Below, piece by piece: positions 41,216-53,303 of a DNA stretch of 64,000 nt; the stretch's first letter is position 1, and every line of letters begins with the position of its first letter. Made by a program: the position numbers and the translations under genes. The DNA lies in NCBI GenBank assembly GCA_027382625.1, contig JAJKFJ010021990.1, forward strand, positions 26,866-90,865. The letters are read 5' to 3'. The notes below the pieces were generated by a model. It was not told the DNA's origin and did not search any database. It saw nothing but the letters and a program-made list of their open reading frames with translations. The DNA is from Tetmemena sp. SeJ-2015 (lineage: Eukaryota > Ciliophora > Spirotrichea > Sporadotrichida > Oxytrichidae).

Positions 41216-41545
41216 TCATTTGATTAATCATTCCTATGAATGAAAAAAGGGATTCAAATTTTTTGAAGCTTACTTGTAAAAGTTTCTCATTAGATTACAA
41301 AACTTACTCTAAGTCTATAGTTCAAATAAGGATAAACCCCTTAATAACTCTATATCAGGAAGTTTGAAAACACTCTTTTTACCATAGTTAAAGATAAACT
41401 GTGGATGCTTAATTCTTGTTAAATTTAAAAGACAAAGACGCAATACTTATTTTAGGAAGTTTTAAAGTCTTAATAGTGCTTAATTAATTGTCTTTAAAAT
41501 TATAACGATATTCATATTTAACTCTATTTCTATAAGTTTATAACT
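41216..41545. other. Convergent intergenic region
   Basis: Lies between a plus-strand 3' end and a minus-strand 3' end. No gene seen. Confidence 0.4.
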
Positions 41546-42898
41546 TTAGCGTACTCTAAACTTAATGATTAGATGATATCGATTTGCCTCAGTATATATA
41601 ATAAAGTAGAGTCCTTTTTGGACAAGGACGCTGTGAAGGCTGTTGAACTTGGCGAAATTAAAATTTCTGTCTGACTTTGGCATTGAGAACGAACCGTCTT
41701 TTTTGGCTACCAATTTGCTAAAGACCTCATTTGAGTTACAGTAAGAGAATGGATTAGGCCCATCTACTTTCTTCATCGTGAGTAGCCTAATAAATAAAAG
41801 AAGATGATTTACTATAAAATGAAGCCCTCTGTCTCCTTTTGGAACTGAGAACTAAGACATCGTTCTAATTGAAGAGAGTGGATTAATATTATCGCTTGAT
41901 TGATATGAGCCAGGACCTGGGCTGTTTCTACCAAAGTAGTGCTTCTCTTAGCCTGAGTACATAACCTTTGCCTACTAGTCTTTATCGCAACCGAAGGTCG
42001 AATTCTTTCTGGGCTCAGTAGAATCTACAAGCTTTAAAATATATTCGACTTTTTGAAAGAGTGATAGTAATGATTCTCGTAGATAGGCCCTGGGTTAGTT
42101 TCATCAGTCTTAGAAGTTTTATAAGGTCAATTTACTTCCAAAGCCGAGGGATATTTTCTAAAGACATACTTCATTAACTATGATGATTTTTACCTTGTAA
42201 TGGTTCTTTTCTTCTCTTACGAGCTCTGGATCGTATTAAATGGGAACTTGTTTATTGAGAATAGCCACTTGATCAGGGACATGGAAATCTGGGACTTTTT
42301 CCAATCGAGAATTCAGGATCCTTCTTCTTAATTTTGGTTGGCTCGGGTGTGTAAAGAATGCTAGGAGGTGCATCTCTTCCTTAAAACTCCTGGAAAAAAA
42401 TTAAAACCATCAATTTTATCTTACTGTATAACATTGAGGAAAGTAAGGCAACTTAGTTTTAGACTGGAACGTAAATTAAGGTGAATTCTTGTTATTAGAT
42501 GCAGCCATTTTCCCATGAACTAAGGATGGAAGAGAATACTCACCTGGCCCTGTTGCGTTCAAAATTGTATACAAACAAATTTTAAGATCAGGTAAGTACT
42601 GAACGCTCTTTGAAGATCTTTGACATCCTTATTACTCATAGAGCCTCTTCTAAACCCAGTTGTACTGTCAGCTCCATCTGAATAATTATATTAAAGACGC
42701 ATATCTTCTCTTACAAATAATTCTCGAGTCCTCGATTGTTTTGTTACCGCCTGCTAAGTGAGACAAATCTTTCGAGCCAGGACTCTGCAGCTGTCTTTTA
42801 GTAGTGAGTGTAGAATCATTAACACTTTGGGTCTAGTTTAGAATTTAGCGACTGCTAACCTTCATGCTGTTCTGCAGGTATACTGAGTTCTTAGACAT
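41546..42898 (-). CDS. STPGR (sperm-tail PG-rich repeat) protein
   Basis: Minus strand; a likely start is ATG 42896-42898 (MSKNSVYLQNSMKVSSR). The product contains several sperm-tail PG-rich repeat units: GPGEYSLPSLVHGKMAAS, APPSILYTPEPTKIKKKDPE followed by FSIGKSPRFP, NPGPIYENHYYH, RNSPGPGSYQSSDNINPLSS with FSVPKGDRG, and VDGPNPFSYCNSNEVFSK. Such PGPG-type repeats occur in microtubule-inner or axonemal proteins (ODF3/SHIPPO family). At least four frame changes mark IESs that I did not place exactly (near 41790, 42070, 42280, 42550). The C-terminus is unclear because no TGA follows for several hundred bases. Role in the axoneme or cortical microtubules is inferred. Confidence 0.65.
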
Positions 42899-42999
42899 AA
42901 ATTTTAAAAATGAAGCAACTTTAATTTAACATGTTTCTAGTCCGTTTAATGTCGAGAAGAGTTTAAGCTATGGAGGAATTAGGTCATTTTGGAATAAGA

Positions 43000-43300
43000 G
43001 TTACAGTTTTTTTAGTGTATCAAAAGATTTGATTTAATTTATTTGGAGGCCTCTCTATTCATGCTCTCTTAGTTTTAGTCCCCATAGGCTGATGCCTTTG
43101 TGTCTGTGTCTCTGCCTTATAAGGCATTCTCTGATGTTTGTTATAATTAAGCAGCGGGTGTCTGTTGCTATCCTTGCAGCAACTAAAACTATTGTTAGGT
43201 AGTGAAGGAGTACCTGAGATTGCGTTTAGACTTGATGAGTCTACTAGATTGCAGGCAGCATTTACTGAGAATCTACTACTGTGTCACTCATTATGATAAT
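43000..43300 (-). CDS. Coding-like fragment upstream of STPGR gene
   Basis: A minus-strand frame with S/N/P-rich composition (RFSVNAACNLVDSSSLNAIS; PSLPNNSFSCCKDSNRHPLL; MPYKAETQTQRHQP) ends in TGA near 43050. It could be an MDS of the STPGR gene or the tail of another gene. Confidence 0.35.
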
Positions 43301-43442
43301 TATTTAATTTGGGGTCACTAAATTTGCAAATTTTTTGCAACTTAAATCCTTAATTATAGTCACATTGTGAATTATTTTGATGGGATTTTATTCAAATTAA
43401 TACTAAAAATTGATTATTCAACATAGCATACAATTTCTAAGT

Positions 43443-44693
43443 ATGAAACTTCCAGCCAACAAGCATGGAGTAGAAGAGTCTTATCAGAAAGTGTCGGTAA
43501 ACAGAGCTCAGATAATTTTTAAGCACACTACTCGCTCAAAGCACGCCCGTTAAACTTTGAACAGTTTCTCTATGCCCTAAAATAACTTTCCTTTGAAGTC
43601 TACCCTCCTATTTTTTAATTATCGACATGTAAGGTCAAAGCATGAATATGGCTGTTGAGCAAACTATGATTGAACTGCAGCAATATGAGAACTCTGCATT
43701 CTTCAAACTCATTTCCAGAAATATCATCAAGAAGGTGCCAGTTATAATTTAACTTCAAATGTAGCAATTCTAAATAATTTATAAGCAAAACAAGTACGAA
43801 ATTTACAAGGAGATGAGATTACAGGGACAGGCTTGGACTACTGAGAATGAGCAAGACTAAGCTTTTGTAAACTTTTCTTCATCATTTGCATCTCTATATT
43901 ATGATAGATTGATTTAGCAGAGGACAAAATAAAGGAAATGCTAGATGCGATGCAAGATGTAGACATTTAAGGACTAGTAAAAATCTTTTTCACACAGATT
44001 TAACCTCAGAAAACACACTTATAATTATGATATACCTCTCATGCGCTTGTTCTGGTCTACACTGGAAGGTCTACTAGACTTTGAACAGACTCTCAAATTC
44101 TGCCAAACCTATGACATCTTTCCCTCCCTCTGCTCTAAAAAGAACCTCAAAGAACTTTTCACAGTCTTTGCTTCTTTTCACTAGTAGACACTAACCAACA
44201 AGTTAGGCAAACGCTAACATAATCGCTCTGACAGTAAGGGTTAGCTTGAGGAAGGAAAGCGCTATATAGACAATGACCTACTTATGGAGTTGCTTACTAC
44301 AATTGCACTCAGCTAAAAGACTTTGACAAACGATTCAAGGCAGGGGATATACGACAGTTACTTTATCAAGATCCTCTTTATTGTAGAAAAGGTGCATTTT
44401 AGTGAGGGACTTACTCGCTATCAACATGAATAGTAAGATTGTAATCCAGTTATAACAGCGTTTATTTAGCTAGAAGAATATTGATATTTTACAGTAGATT
44501 GAAAAAGCCTTCCCTGGGAAATTCTAAAACTAGAAGAAGGAGTACGAGGAGCTTCTATATTAGAATGGTAGTGCAGGTAAGTGGAAGAAGCAAAGATAGA
44601 ATCACAATGCAAGGGTGAGCAAAGATATACTTGGAAGAACCTTTTTGCAACTTCAGGATGATCAAACCGTTTAGCTTTTGAAATGACTTATTA
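43443..44693 (+). CDS. p25-alpha/EF-hand-like protein 1
   Basis: ATG 43443 opens KLPANKHGVEESYQKVSVNR, then a block like the TPPP/p25-alpha or degenerate EF-hand motif (AQIIFKH..; LNFEQFLYALKQLSFEVYPP). The middle gives TMIELQQYENSAFFKLISRN, the second EF-like unit LMRLFWSTLEGLLDFEQTLK with FCQTYDIFPSLCSKKNLKEL, and the C-terminus KNIDILQQIEKAFPGKF to TGA near 44693. Two frameshifts are probably sequence error: a missing T near 43552 and one near 44428. It resembles the protein coded at 45.8-47.9 kb on the other strand. Unknown function; microtubule association is a family-based guess. Confidence 0.55.
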
Positions 44694-45130
44694 CTTTCAA
44701 ATACTTATGTAGTCTTCTCTACATTTTACTCATTTAACTTCAAGCAATTCCATATTTCGTTTTTAATTTATGTTATATACTAGTATCAGCTCAGAATTCG
44801 AAAAATGAATATTAAAGAATCATTCTTCAGTTCAAACTGCATTTCATTTTACCTTTTGGCTTAATTTTTGTGTTGATTTAAAGTGCTCTTAATTTGAGAT
44901 CAAGGGAGTGTGAAGAGTGAGTGCAGTGTTAATATAATCAAAGGGATTGAATTTTAAAATGAAAATGGAAGGGTGACTAATTATTGTAATAATATAAATA
45001 ATCAGTACACTCGCACTCTATATTTATACATATCTACCCGAAATTTTTATCAGAAGAACAGATGACCTAGCATCCTCCCTAATATAATAAGCAAGTGTCA
45101 TAAATAAATGCATACATGATGCTATACAAT
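44694..45130. other. Intergenic region
   Basis: No gene seen. Confidence 0.4.
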
Positions 45131-45555
45131 GATTTATGAGTGTTGTTTTTCGGTTAAATTCTTGAGAATTTTGCCACCCACAACACTATGAAGTATAACT
45201 GTAAGTGCCCTCCCAAATAATTCTCCACCTACTTCTATTTCCAAGAACCTCGCCCGCTCAGAAAGTGAAGTGTAAGTGATTGGTTTGTAGTGCTGCCGAC
45301 TCATTTTGACTGGACCGAACCGCCGAAGGTGAGCATATGTCAGTATCTTTGCTCCTGCCATGCGGCTCTCGGCTGCTCTGAGAAGACAGTGGTCGTTGCC
45401 TTCATATACATGCAGCGCTTCTTTGATTCTATCAACGAGCAATATAAGGCCTCGGGCTAATATAACCCCTCTTATAAGTACGCTCAGAGCCACCGCAACT
45501 CCTACTTGTAAGTGGTTTCTACTCAAGTATATTAAGAATAGAGAGCCATTTTAAA
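45131..45555 (-). CDS. Small membrane-associated ORF, unknown
   Basis: A minus-strand frame reads NHLQVGVAVALSVLIRGVIL, ARGLILLVDRIKEALHVYEG, then RRFGPVKMSRQHYKPITYTS and EVGGELFGRALTVILHS, stopping at TGA near 45134. The only ATG upstream (about 45550, ATGGCTCTC) is in another frame, so a small IES or error would be needed. One or two hydrophobic helices are predicted by eye. Confidence 0.35.
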
Positions 45556-45824
45556 CGCTTTAATAATTATCATTTTAATACCTTGAAAGCGGCCTCCTAA
45601 CTTTAATTAATCAAGTTAGAAAAGAGTTGTGATGGGGTGATTCACCAAATCAAAACTGAATAAGTTATGCTAGGATTTAATTCCTACTGTAGATCTTCCA
45701 TATTTTTTTTAATCAGTAATTGAATCTTTGTGTAGTTTACTCGGGACTTGTGTGGTGCTTGCAGTCAAGTATAACGAAGAAACTTGCCACTAAAGAAAAA
45801 ATTTCCATTATGAATTAGATGAAT

Positions 45825-47935
45825 TGATTGGAAGTTTCCCAAGCTCAAGGATGTGATTGTGTTCAGAGAGTAAATCGTATTCTTTCAAAAATCTGATGAA
45901 ATTATTCATGCCAAGTCTGCTGCTTGCCTCTATCGCATATTGCTGGTAAATCTTCTCCAGTTACCCAACATATTTGTTCAATTTTAGAGCTAGCTCTCTG
46001 CTGTTCATCATTGATAAATTATTCTAAGTTTGATAGTTAGTAGCCCCTCCAGGAGAGTTATAGTTTCTCTAAGGAGAGGGACTTTAGTTGGAGTAGGGAG
46101 CCTGATTTGGAGATGAGAATTTTTTAGCGCTCTCAGTTAGCTAATTAAAAAGCTGATTAGACTTTGAATCTGAATAGGAAGTTCTTTGTACTGCACCTGA
46201 ATAGCCAACGGGCAGAGACTCTTAATCTATTTTAACTTCATAGTGATTGATGAAGGATATTCTTATGCCCTCAGACCTTAACCATTCAGTTCCCTTTGAG
46301 AACTCTAATTTTTCGAGCAACTCAGGTAATCCATTTTCAGGGAAGAAGGTATGAGCGCACTTTAGCAAAAAGTGCAAGAGCATGCTGAACTTGAAAGTAT
46401 GGCCTTGCTCAAGACATGCTACTTCAACTCCAAGAAACTGAGACGACTGATTAAGTACCTCATCATATATTCTATTGAATTTTTAGATGTTCACCGACTG
46501 GAGTAAGAACACAATGTTGAAATCTCTCACAAACCGTTGGAGCTGTTTTTGCGATTCCTTCTCGTTCTCAAACTTTGATTTCTCTTTCTTTAAAACTAGC
46601 TCATTCTTCCAATATAAGGGATAGACTTTGGCTATCTTCGGGGCTAGTCTTCTCATTAATTTAATGTCTCTCTCGAACATTTAGCGTCTCTAAATCATCC
46701 CTCCTAATGCTTATCCTACTAGGTTTGTGAAATACATGTCCTTGGTTGCACTAAGACTATCCTACTAATCTAGTTAAGGAAAGAGGTGCTGCTTGTAGAA
46801 TTTGAGAACAGCCTTTATAGATTGAGGCTCATCGGGAAACATGAACTTAGCTATGGTGAGAACAGCTTTTAGGAAAGTATCATAAGTGAGAGCAGAGTCT
46901 TCTTTCTTCTTTGATTGGAAGTAAATGATTTCAAGCTGCTCTTGATTCAAATTTTAAGGTAGAATCTGAGCTTAAGTCATTATGTCTTTGAACTGAGAAA
47001 GCTTCATAAAACCATAATGCTAGTTATGTGAGCTGTATCTTTCATAGATTGAGTAAAAAAAATAATGTGAAAGGTAAATAAAACAGCAATTGTCCTGATT
47101 CCCCTCTTTGCATTAGTGAGTTTTTTCTCAAGCCTTAATTGCTTTTCCTGGGCTTATTTCTTACTGATCAGTTCTGCCTATTAGTTTTCGTTGTATTAAT
47201 CCCTTAAATTCTGAAGTGTGATTGCAAATTCTTAGTTATTGGTTGACCTGGCAGAGTTGAAGCCACCTCCCCCAGATCCTGTGCTCAGTACACCCATGCC
47301 CTTACCAAGCCCCAATGACTTGAGTCCCATGAGTTTATCTTGCTAACTACTTCTGACTGAGTTATGACCAGTGTTCATCTGACTGCTTCTACTAGGCAAT
47401 GACTAAGGGTAGTTAGTAGCGTGAGCTTCATGGCGTGAATTAGAAAGTGCTTATGACTGCATTTGACCACCTTAGCTTACAAGCAAAGTAATGAAATAAA
47501 GTCAGCCTTTGTTTGAAAGACTAGAGCTCGGGTTGGCCTCTTCCCTTAGGTACTATTTGATCTGGAAGAAACTCCTTGTCCTGAAAAATCAGAAGGCTTA
47601 ATTAAAAACCTTTATTTTAGCTTATGTCTCCTTTTGCTCTACTTTTGAGGATTTGAGGTAGACTTCTGGATCATTTGCAAAATCTGATTTTGAATCTATC
47701 CACCACTCTCCCCTTTATAATCAGCATCGATAGGATAAAATAACTTTTTACCTCTTGATATGGATCGGTATTGATGTGTCTGTGGAGTTGATAATTTTCT
47801 GAGTTTAAATCCATCTGAGCGACATCTTCTCTTCCTTTAAGAAGGCTTCTAAAAGCCTCTGATTAAGCGAAACGATTAACATTCCTACTGGAGAGTGCTG
47901 GCTTATCAGATAAGAATCCCATATCTATCGGACTC
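45825..47935 (-). CDS. p25-alpha/EF-hand-like protein 2
   Basis: Minus strand; the start is near 47932 (MGFLSDKPALSSRNVNRFAQ). The product continues EAFRSLLKGREDVAQMDLNS, a linker with SSQQDKLMGLKSLGLGKG, a coiled-coil stretch (QNLRDQYNENQQAELISKKQ), two EF-hand-like modules (FMKLSQFKDIMTQAQILPQN with YDTFLKAVLTIAKFMFP; VACLEQGHTFKFSMLLHFLL) and a C-terminus RLGMNNFIRFLKEYDLLSEH to TGA near 45825. TAA/TAG Gln codons are frequent. IESs near 47050-47110, 47500 and 47700 are indicated by frame changes. It is related to the gene at 43.4 kb by layout. Function unknown. Confidence 0.6.
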
Positions 47936-48213
47936 TAAGCACAAAATAAATAATCTATCTATGTAAAGCAGCATTAGTTGTGTTAGATTAAGGGAGATTA
48001 AAGTTGCGAGATAACATTTATAGCAGATAAATTTATTAATTTTATAATTATCGTAAAGTTAATCCTCTCTTGCAGTCTTCAATTCTTTGTTCCTATTATT
48101 CTAATCTTATCTGCTTTACAAACTAAATAAAAATTAAAAATACTTATGTAAACTAAGTTATAAATATATATTTTAGAGTTATCTCTAAATAAAGAGACAG
48201 TTATTACATTTTA
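47936..48213. other. AT-rich intergenic region
   Basis: Separates two minus-strand genes. No coding signal. Confidence 0.5.
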
Positions 48214-51200
48214 TCAAGCATGAATGGGAAAGTCTTTGAGGAATTACTCGGTACCCACTATTTTAGTATACCTGGACCTGATTTGTTGATTTTCATGCTC
48301 TGCTTTTACCTTATCTCTCTCCGCTTGCTCCTGTTGACGCTAAAGCTCTAGCACCTTTATCTCCAGCTATTCCAAAATAGTTTTATAGCTGTTGAGATCC
48401 CTGTGGCACTTTCGTAGCTCCTGCTTTGCTTCATTGTACTTAGATCTCTCCTACTCGTAGAAAGACTATAAACGCTCAACCTCATCCAAAACTAAATTAT
48501 TGTAGAAGATCAATCCATGAAAAAGTATATATTAGTTAGGAATTTGCATGAACTTTGCTTCATCTGTCGCTTTCTGTTGATCAAGCTTGAAGAACTACTT
48601 CTTAAGTTTCTCGTTTTCTTGTACGTATAGATTTGAATTTTACCTCTCTTTAGCAACTTCACCCTAAAATTAGTTCTGAATCTACAGCTACTCCTTCAAT
48701 CTCTATTCAAGAGAATCTGCCTCTCTTCTCAGTATATGATTTTCTTGAGAAAGCTAATCAATCAGCCTCTGCTCTTCAGACTTAGTTTTGTGAGTGAGAG
48801 CGTTATGAGCATCTTCTAGCTCGTGAATGTCTGCTTTTGCTTTAGTTAACTTGTCTCTCAAAATCCTGGCTTCGTTCTTGGCAGCCACGCTCTCATTTGT
48901 AACCTCTACCAATTCTCTGGTTAGTTCTGCGTTTTAGATTCTTAACTTTTCTAATTGCTACTCTTTTTCATTCAGCTCCTGATTAGTTCTCCCCAACTTC
49001 TAGTCATACTACTTTAATAGAATAAGAACTAGTGCTTGAGCTTTTGCATTTCTTCTTGAGCTGATGACTGATGTTGACTTTGCTTTTGGTTGATGAGTTT
49101 CTCAAACTCTTATTAAAGCACTCCCATCTTCTATCTAAACTGCTCCTAAATGCTACTGTACTCACAAATTCTCAGGAAAATGATATTATAAATGTATTTT
49201 TAAGATTGAACTAGTGCTCTAAAGCCTTAAATTGATCTTCCAGCTGTCTTGTGTATTCATCCTTTATACGCTGTTCATCCCCCATTTACAAGACTTTATT
49301 AGCCTGTTGTTCATAATTACTCCTCAACATTAAAATGTCCTTAGCACTTGCTTCTAGCTATTAGATGAGTTAACTTTTCTCAGACTTGAGCATTTGCACC
49401 ATTTGATCGGTACCTTAAGAGGATTACTTGTGTTGAGACTCCAGAGTCTCCACATAGCTGTTAAGCTTTTTAACTTGTAACTCAAGAGATTACAATTCTT
49501 ATTTGAGCTGCAAATTTTCCATCCTAAACTCCTCTCCGTTTCTACTCTCGTTCATGTAAATATATACACCTCCAAATTATTTCATGAGCTTATCTATTTG
49601 TTCCTTGAATTTATCTTTCCCCTTTTTTCATTGATTGAAGTTCCCGCTGTGTTGCTGAGTGAGGACCTTCCATCTCTTATTCTAACTACATTTTTTCGTT
49701 GTTAGCTTTATGTAAGTTCATTTTTGCGATGTCATTGGTACGACTCTACTCTTAAAACTCTTAGTGCTTTTATTTCAACATCTGCTTCAAGTCCTCTATC
49801 TATAATGAAAAATAATTAAAAATTAGCTTCTTTAAGCAATCTCTTCTCTGTACTGATCATCCTTCTGCTGAGATATAGCTTTTTAAAGTTGCTCGTTTTA
49901 TTGTGAGAGACTACTGTTTGCAAACTAAAGCTCCTCAAAAGACTACTTGAAGGACAGCAGTTGATGCTAGAAGGATTTAAAGTGCTAAGCTTTCTCCATC
50001 TCAAAGCTCCTTTAAAAAAACTGAAATAAATCATTATAATTTAAAGGTTGGAGAGCTTTGAAACGCTAGAAGCAATTTATACTTTTCTGAACTAATTCTT
50101 CTTATAGATAAGGATTAAACATTTCAGAGACTTGCTAATCCTTTTCTATTAAGTAATTGAAGCAGCTTTAAGATGAACTAATTAATTAAAGTAGTTGCGT
50201 TTAGAGTTAAGTGGTATTTATTTGTCATGAATTAGTAAGCCAAAGTGTACGCTGCCTTATTTGCTTGAACTCTCTTCTATTACTCTGCTTAAGATTAAAA
50301 CTTAAATTTTAACCTATGCTTTAATAATCTTTTTAGGCTTCTAGTTATTCTCTTAACTAGGAAAGAGCAACTTTCCCGTTCCATGCTCTTAGCCATCTCT
50401 GTTTTTATGCCACATTCAACTTCTTCCTTATAGCTATAAGAGTACTGATAGTTATGTATTTTCTAGATATCTCTGAAATTCTCTATACTTGTCTCTAAGC
50501 TTCTTAACTAGTTAAGCTGATCCCTACCTTCGAGTTAAGAAGTTAAACTCTATAAATTTAATTTTAAAGTCTCCATCTACTCAGGAAATGAGATAAGTTC
50601 AGCAGTCTCTTTTTATGTAGAGCATGCCTGACCACTTTTTAGATTTTTTTGTCTCGTTACTATGCTTCTTGGATTTATACCTCGCTCAATTTATTACTCT
50701 ATCTTAACACCACCAAACTTTTCTGTTGCTTCTTTTCGTTTTCTTTTCCTTTTATACTTCTGAAGCCAGCTTTATTCTCTTAAAAGCAGAGCTTCTAGAA
50801 AATTATCCTATATAAAATATTGCTTAGTTGCTAAACTTGAAGTCGCTTATTTATTTCATTTACACAAGAGAAACTTCGCATCACTAGTCGAGAGACTATC
50901 ATTTATCGGTCCATCTCTATTCTCTCAAGGGTTTGCATTATCATAACTTCCCTTCTCCAATGGGAGAAATTGTCACTTAAATCTGTCATCTTTCTTACTA
51001 CTAGTCTTCTTAGCTGTACATTTCTCTCATCCACAGCTTCCTCCTCTAATTCTACTCCCCTCTAGTTTTAAAATCTTCTTATAAATCTCTCAACTAAAAA
51101 ACTTCCTCTAAATTTATATTTAATTGAACTGATTGCTATCTTGCGCTCGAAGTAGATGAACTAACATGCTTGAGTTTGTTATCTTTCTCTTGAAGTAATC

Positions 51201-52961
51201 TTATCAAGGCTCTCTGCTAATTTTAAAGACTCTCATTCTCATCTTTCAGATGTTCATTGGTGTTTGTCTACTCAAGATAGAGTTTAGATAGCTTTCTTCT
51301 CTTAGTTTTCTCTCTTAGTAGCATAGAAATTGTCACATGCTTGCGCTCCCAGTCCTTGCTCACTTATTGATCTGCAATATAAAAACAACCATTCGAGATT
51401 GAAAGGAGTCAATTGAAGTATTTTGAACGTTTTGATTAGCATCAGACAAAATGGTTTGATCATTGGGATCTTCCTATTGCTCATAATCAGAGTCACCATC
51501 ATTTCCTCCATGATTGAAAGGCACTCTGCTTTATGATTTCAAGTTCTAAGGGTTTCTTCTTTTATATTCGAACATATTTGGACTTTCGTCCGATATGTCA
51601 GCTGGATGAGAGTGAAGATTAAATTTGCTACTATCATTATCACTCTGAGATTCTTCCTTGTTAGTGAGAGTTCGAATCCTTGTCCTTGCACTTTGCTGCT
51701 ATAAATTTTTGTGAAGACCTAGATTCTGCTTCTTATATTCGAACTTAGCCTACTTCTGATTTGCATGAGAGAGTGAAGTTTGTACAGACTGTCTTGGAGG
51801 CAAATTTCTCTTTATCTATTTTTAATTTTAGGGAGAAATCTTGTAAGGCATAATTAATTTGATGAAGAAAAAGTTTAAACTCTCTATTAAATGGAAAGCA
51901 TAATTTTCCTATTAGTACTCTAGGCTGAAGACTAAGCTGACTTGTTCTGCATTTTCTGAAAGCGATCTTAGTTTTCTTATTGCCTTGAGTAGAAGCTCTT
52001 TTCCTCCTCTTGAGCTGTCTAGTTCAAGTCATAACAAGTTTAGTCATTTAAGTTTTCCTCAGTTTAAAGAGGACTCTGATCGTCCTCAAAATTTTCATCT
52101 TCTTCATCACATTCCTCTTGCTCAAATTCCTAAGATGCACGAAGGAGCATACGATTATTGAAAGTTGCAGGGTTGATAATAGTCTTGCAGCTTTAAGAGG
52201 TGTTAAGCTTTTGAATTGAAAAATTATGAGTGTCTCCTAAGTTCTCTTTACTTTCCAGTTAAGCAAAAAGTTAATCCCCTATGTTATTGATTCCTCCCTT
52301 CTTACAATAAAACTAAGATGTCTCAAAACAAATACTCATTATTATCTTGACATTTGCGATTGGAGGCTTCTTAGATTTTATATTCTATTAAGACTCTGGC
52401 TAACTCTACTGGCTGCTCCTTACTTGAGCATTTCGAGGAATTTGTTATTGCAGGATTCTATGAGCTCCTTGCTTTTATATATTTTACTGCTTTTGTCTTA
52501 GATTAATTTGCTCTTGTACTTGCTGTATGCCCCTCTGCGATTACCCTTTCTACTACTTTTAATTGAAGGAGGTGTAGGGTGAGTACTCTTGGCTGATTTA
52601 ACTAACTCTGCTCTGATGCGATCTATGACTTGAGGCACCTGGTGAGTTCTAAATCAAACTCTAGTTGCTCTAATCCAAAAAGTTCTACTCAAACTGGAGA
52701 GTGTGGTTGAAGGACTTAGAATCAATAAGTGCGGCCTGCTCGTAACCCTGCATGCCGCTAGTCTGAAGATGTGAGCCTGATGGTGACCTCAAGCTGGAGT
52801 GGTTGAACTTGCTCGTGTTCATCAAATGAGAAGTAGAATTAAATTTAAAGACAATTCTTTAAATTTTGGTGTTAGTTCTACTATCTTTGAGAACTTTAAA
52901 GCGACTGCATTTGCCTCTAGTAAGCTTGTTGATAAAATGTGTACTCATTTTCTTCACTCAT
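48214..52961 (-). CDS. Long Q-rich coiled-coil protein
   Basis: Minus strand, ATG 52959-52961 to TGA 48214-48216, potentially near 1,500 residues. The start MSEENEYTFYQQAYQRQMQS is joined through a small IES (pointer AATT, about 52848-52876) to NSTSHLMNTSKFNHSSLRSP. A long Q/N/S-rich region with acidic runs (EFEQEECDEEDENFEDD) is followed by kilobases of heptad-like coiled coil with Leu, Glu, Lys and Gln (e.g. ERDKVKAEHENQQIRSR near the end). Frames stay open for hundreds of codons only under UAR=Gln. Several further IESs are likely (around 49190, 49810, 51340 and 51880) but were not resolved. Probably a cytoskeletal or basal-body scaffold. Confidence 0.65.
52848..52876 (-). other. IES near the start of the coiled-coil gene, pointer AATT
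   Basis: AATT at both edges; removal joins QNQHQN to STSHLMNTSKF. Edges are approximate. Confidence 0.65.
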
Positions 52962-53303
52962 TTTAAATTTAAATTTCCCACAATTTCAATAAATTTCCAC
53001 TGATTATTTCTCAATGCTAATTATCAATCTTTATAAAAATTATCCTTTAAACTTGCACAGAATAACTAAAAATGCTTTAAAATTTAAAGTAACAGCTATT
53101 TTACGTTTCTTGTGGCGAGAGAAAACTAAAAAAAGAAATAAAGATTCGATGTGTATCCGCTCTCATTTGTAAATGAGGAGTAAGATTTTCTAAATAGAGG
53201 AGCATATATTATATGAGTGACTTATATTCTTATTGTCATTTACTAGAATCTTATTTTTACTTCCACTACTAGAACTACTATTACTAAATATTCATTACCA
53301 ATA
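52962..53303. other. Divergent intergenic region
   Basis: Separates minus-strand and plus-strand starts, so it should contain two promoters; no specific element is recognisable. Confidence 0.45.
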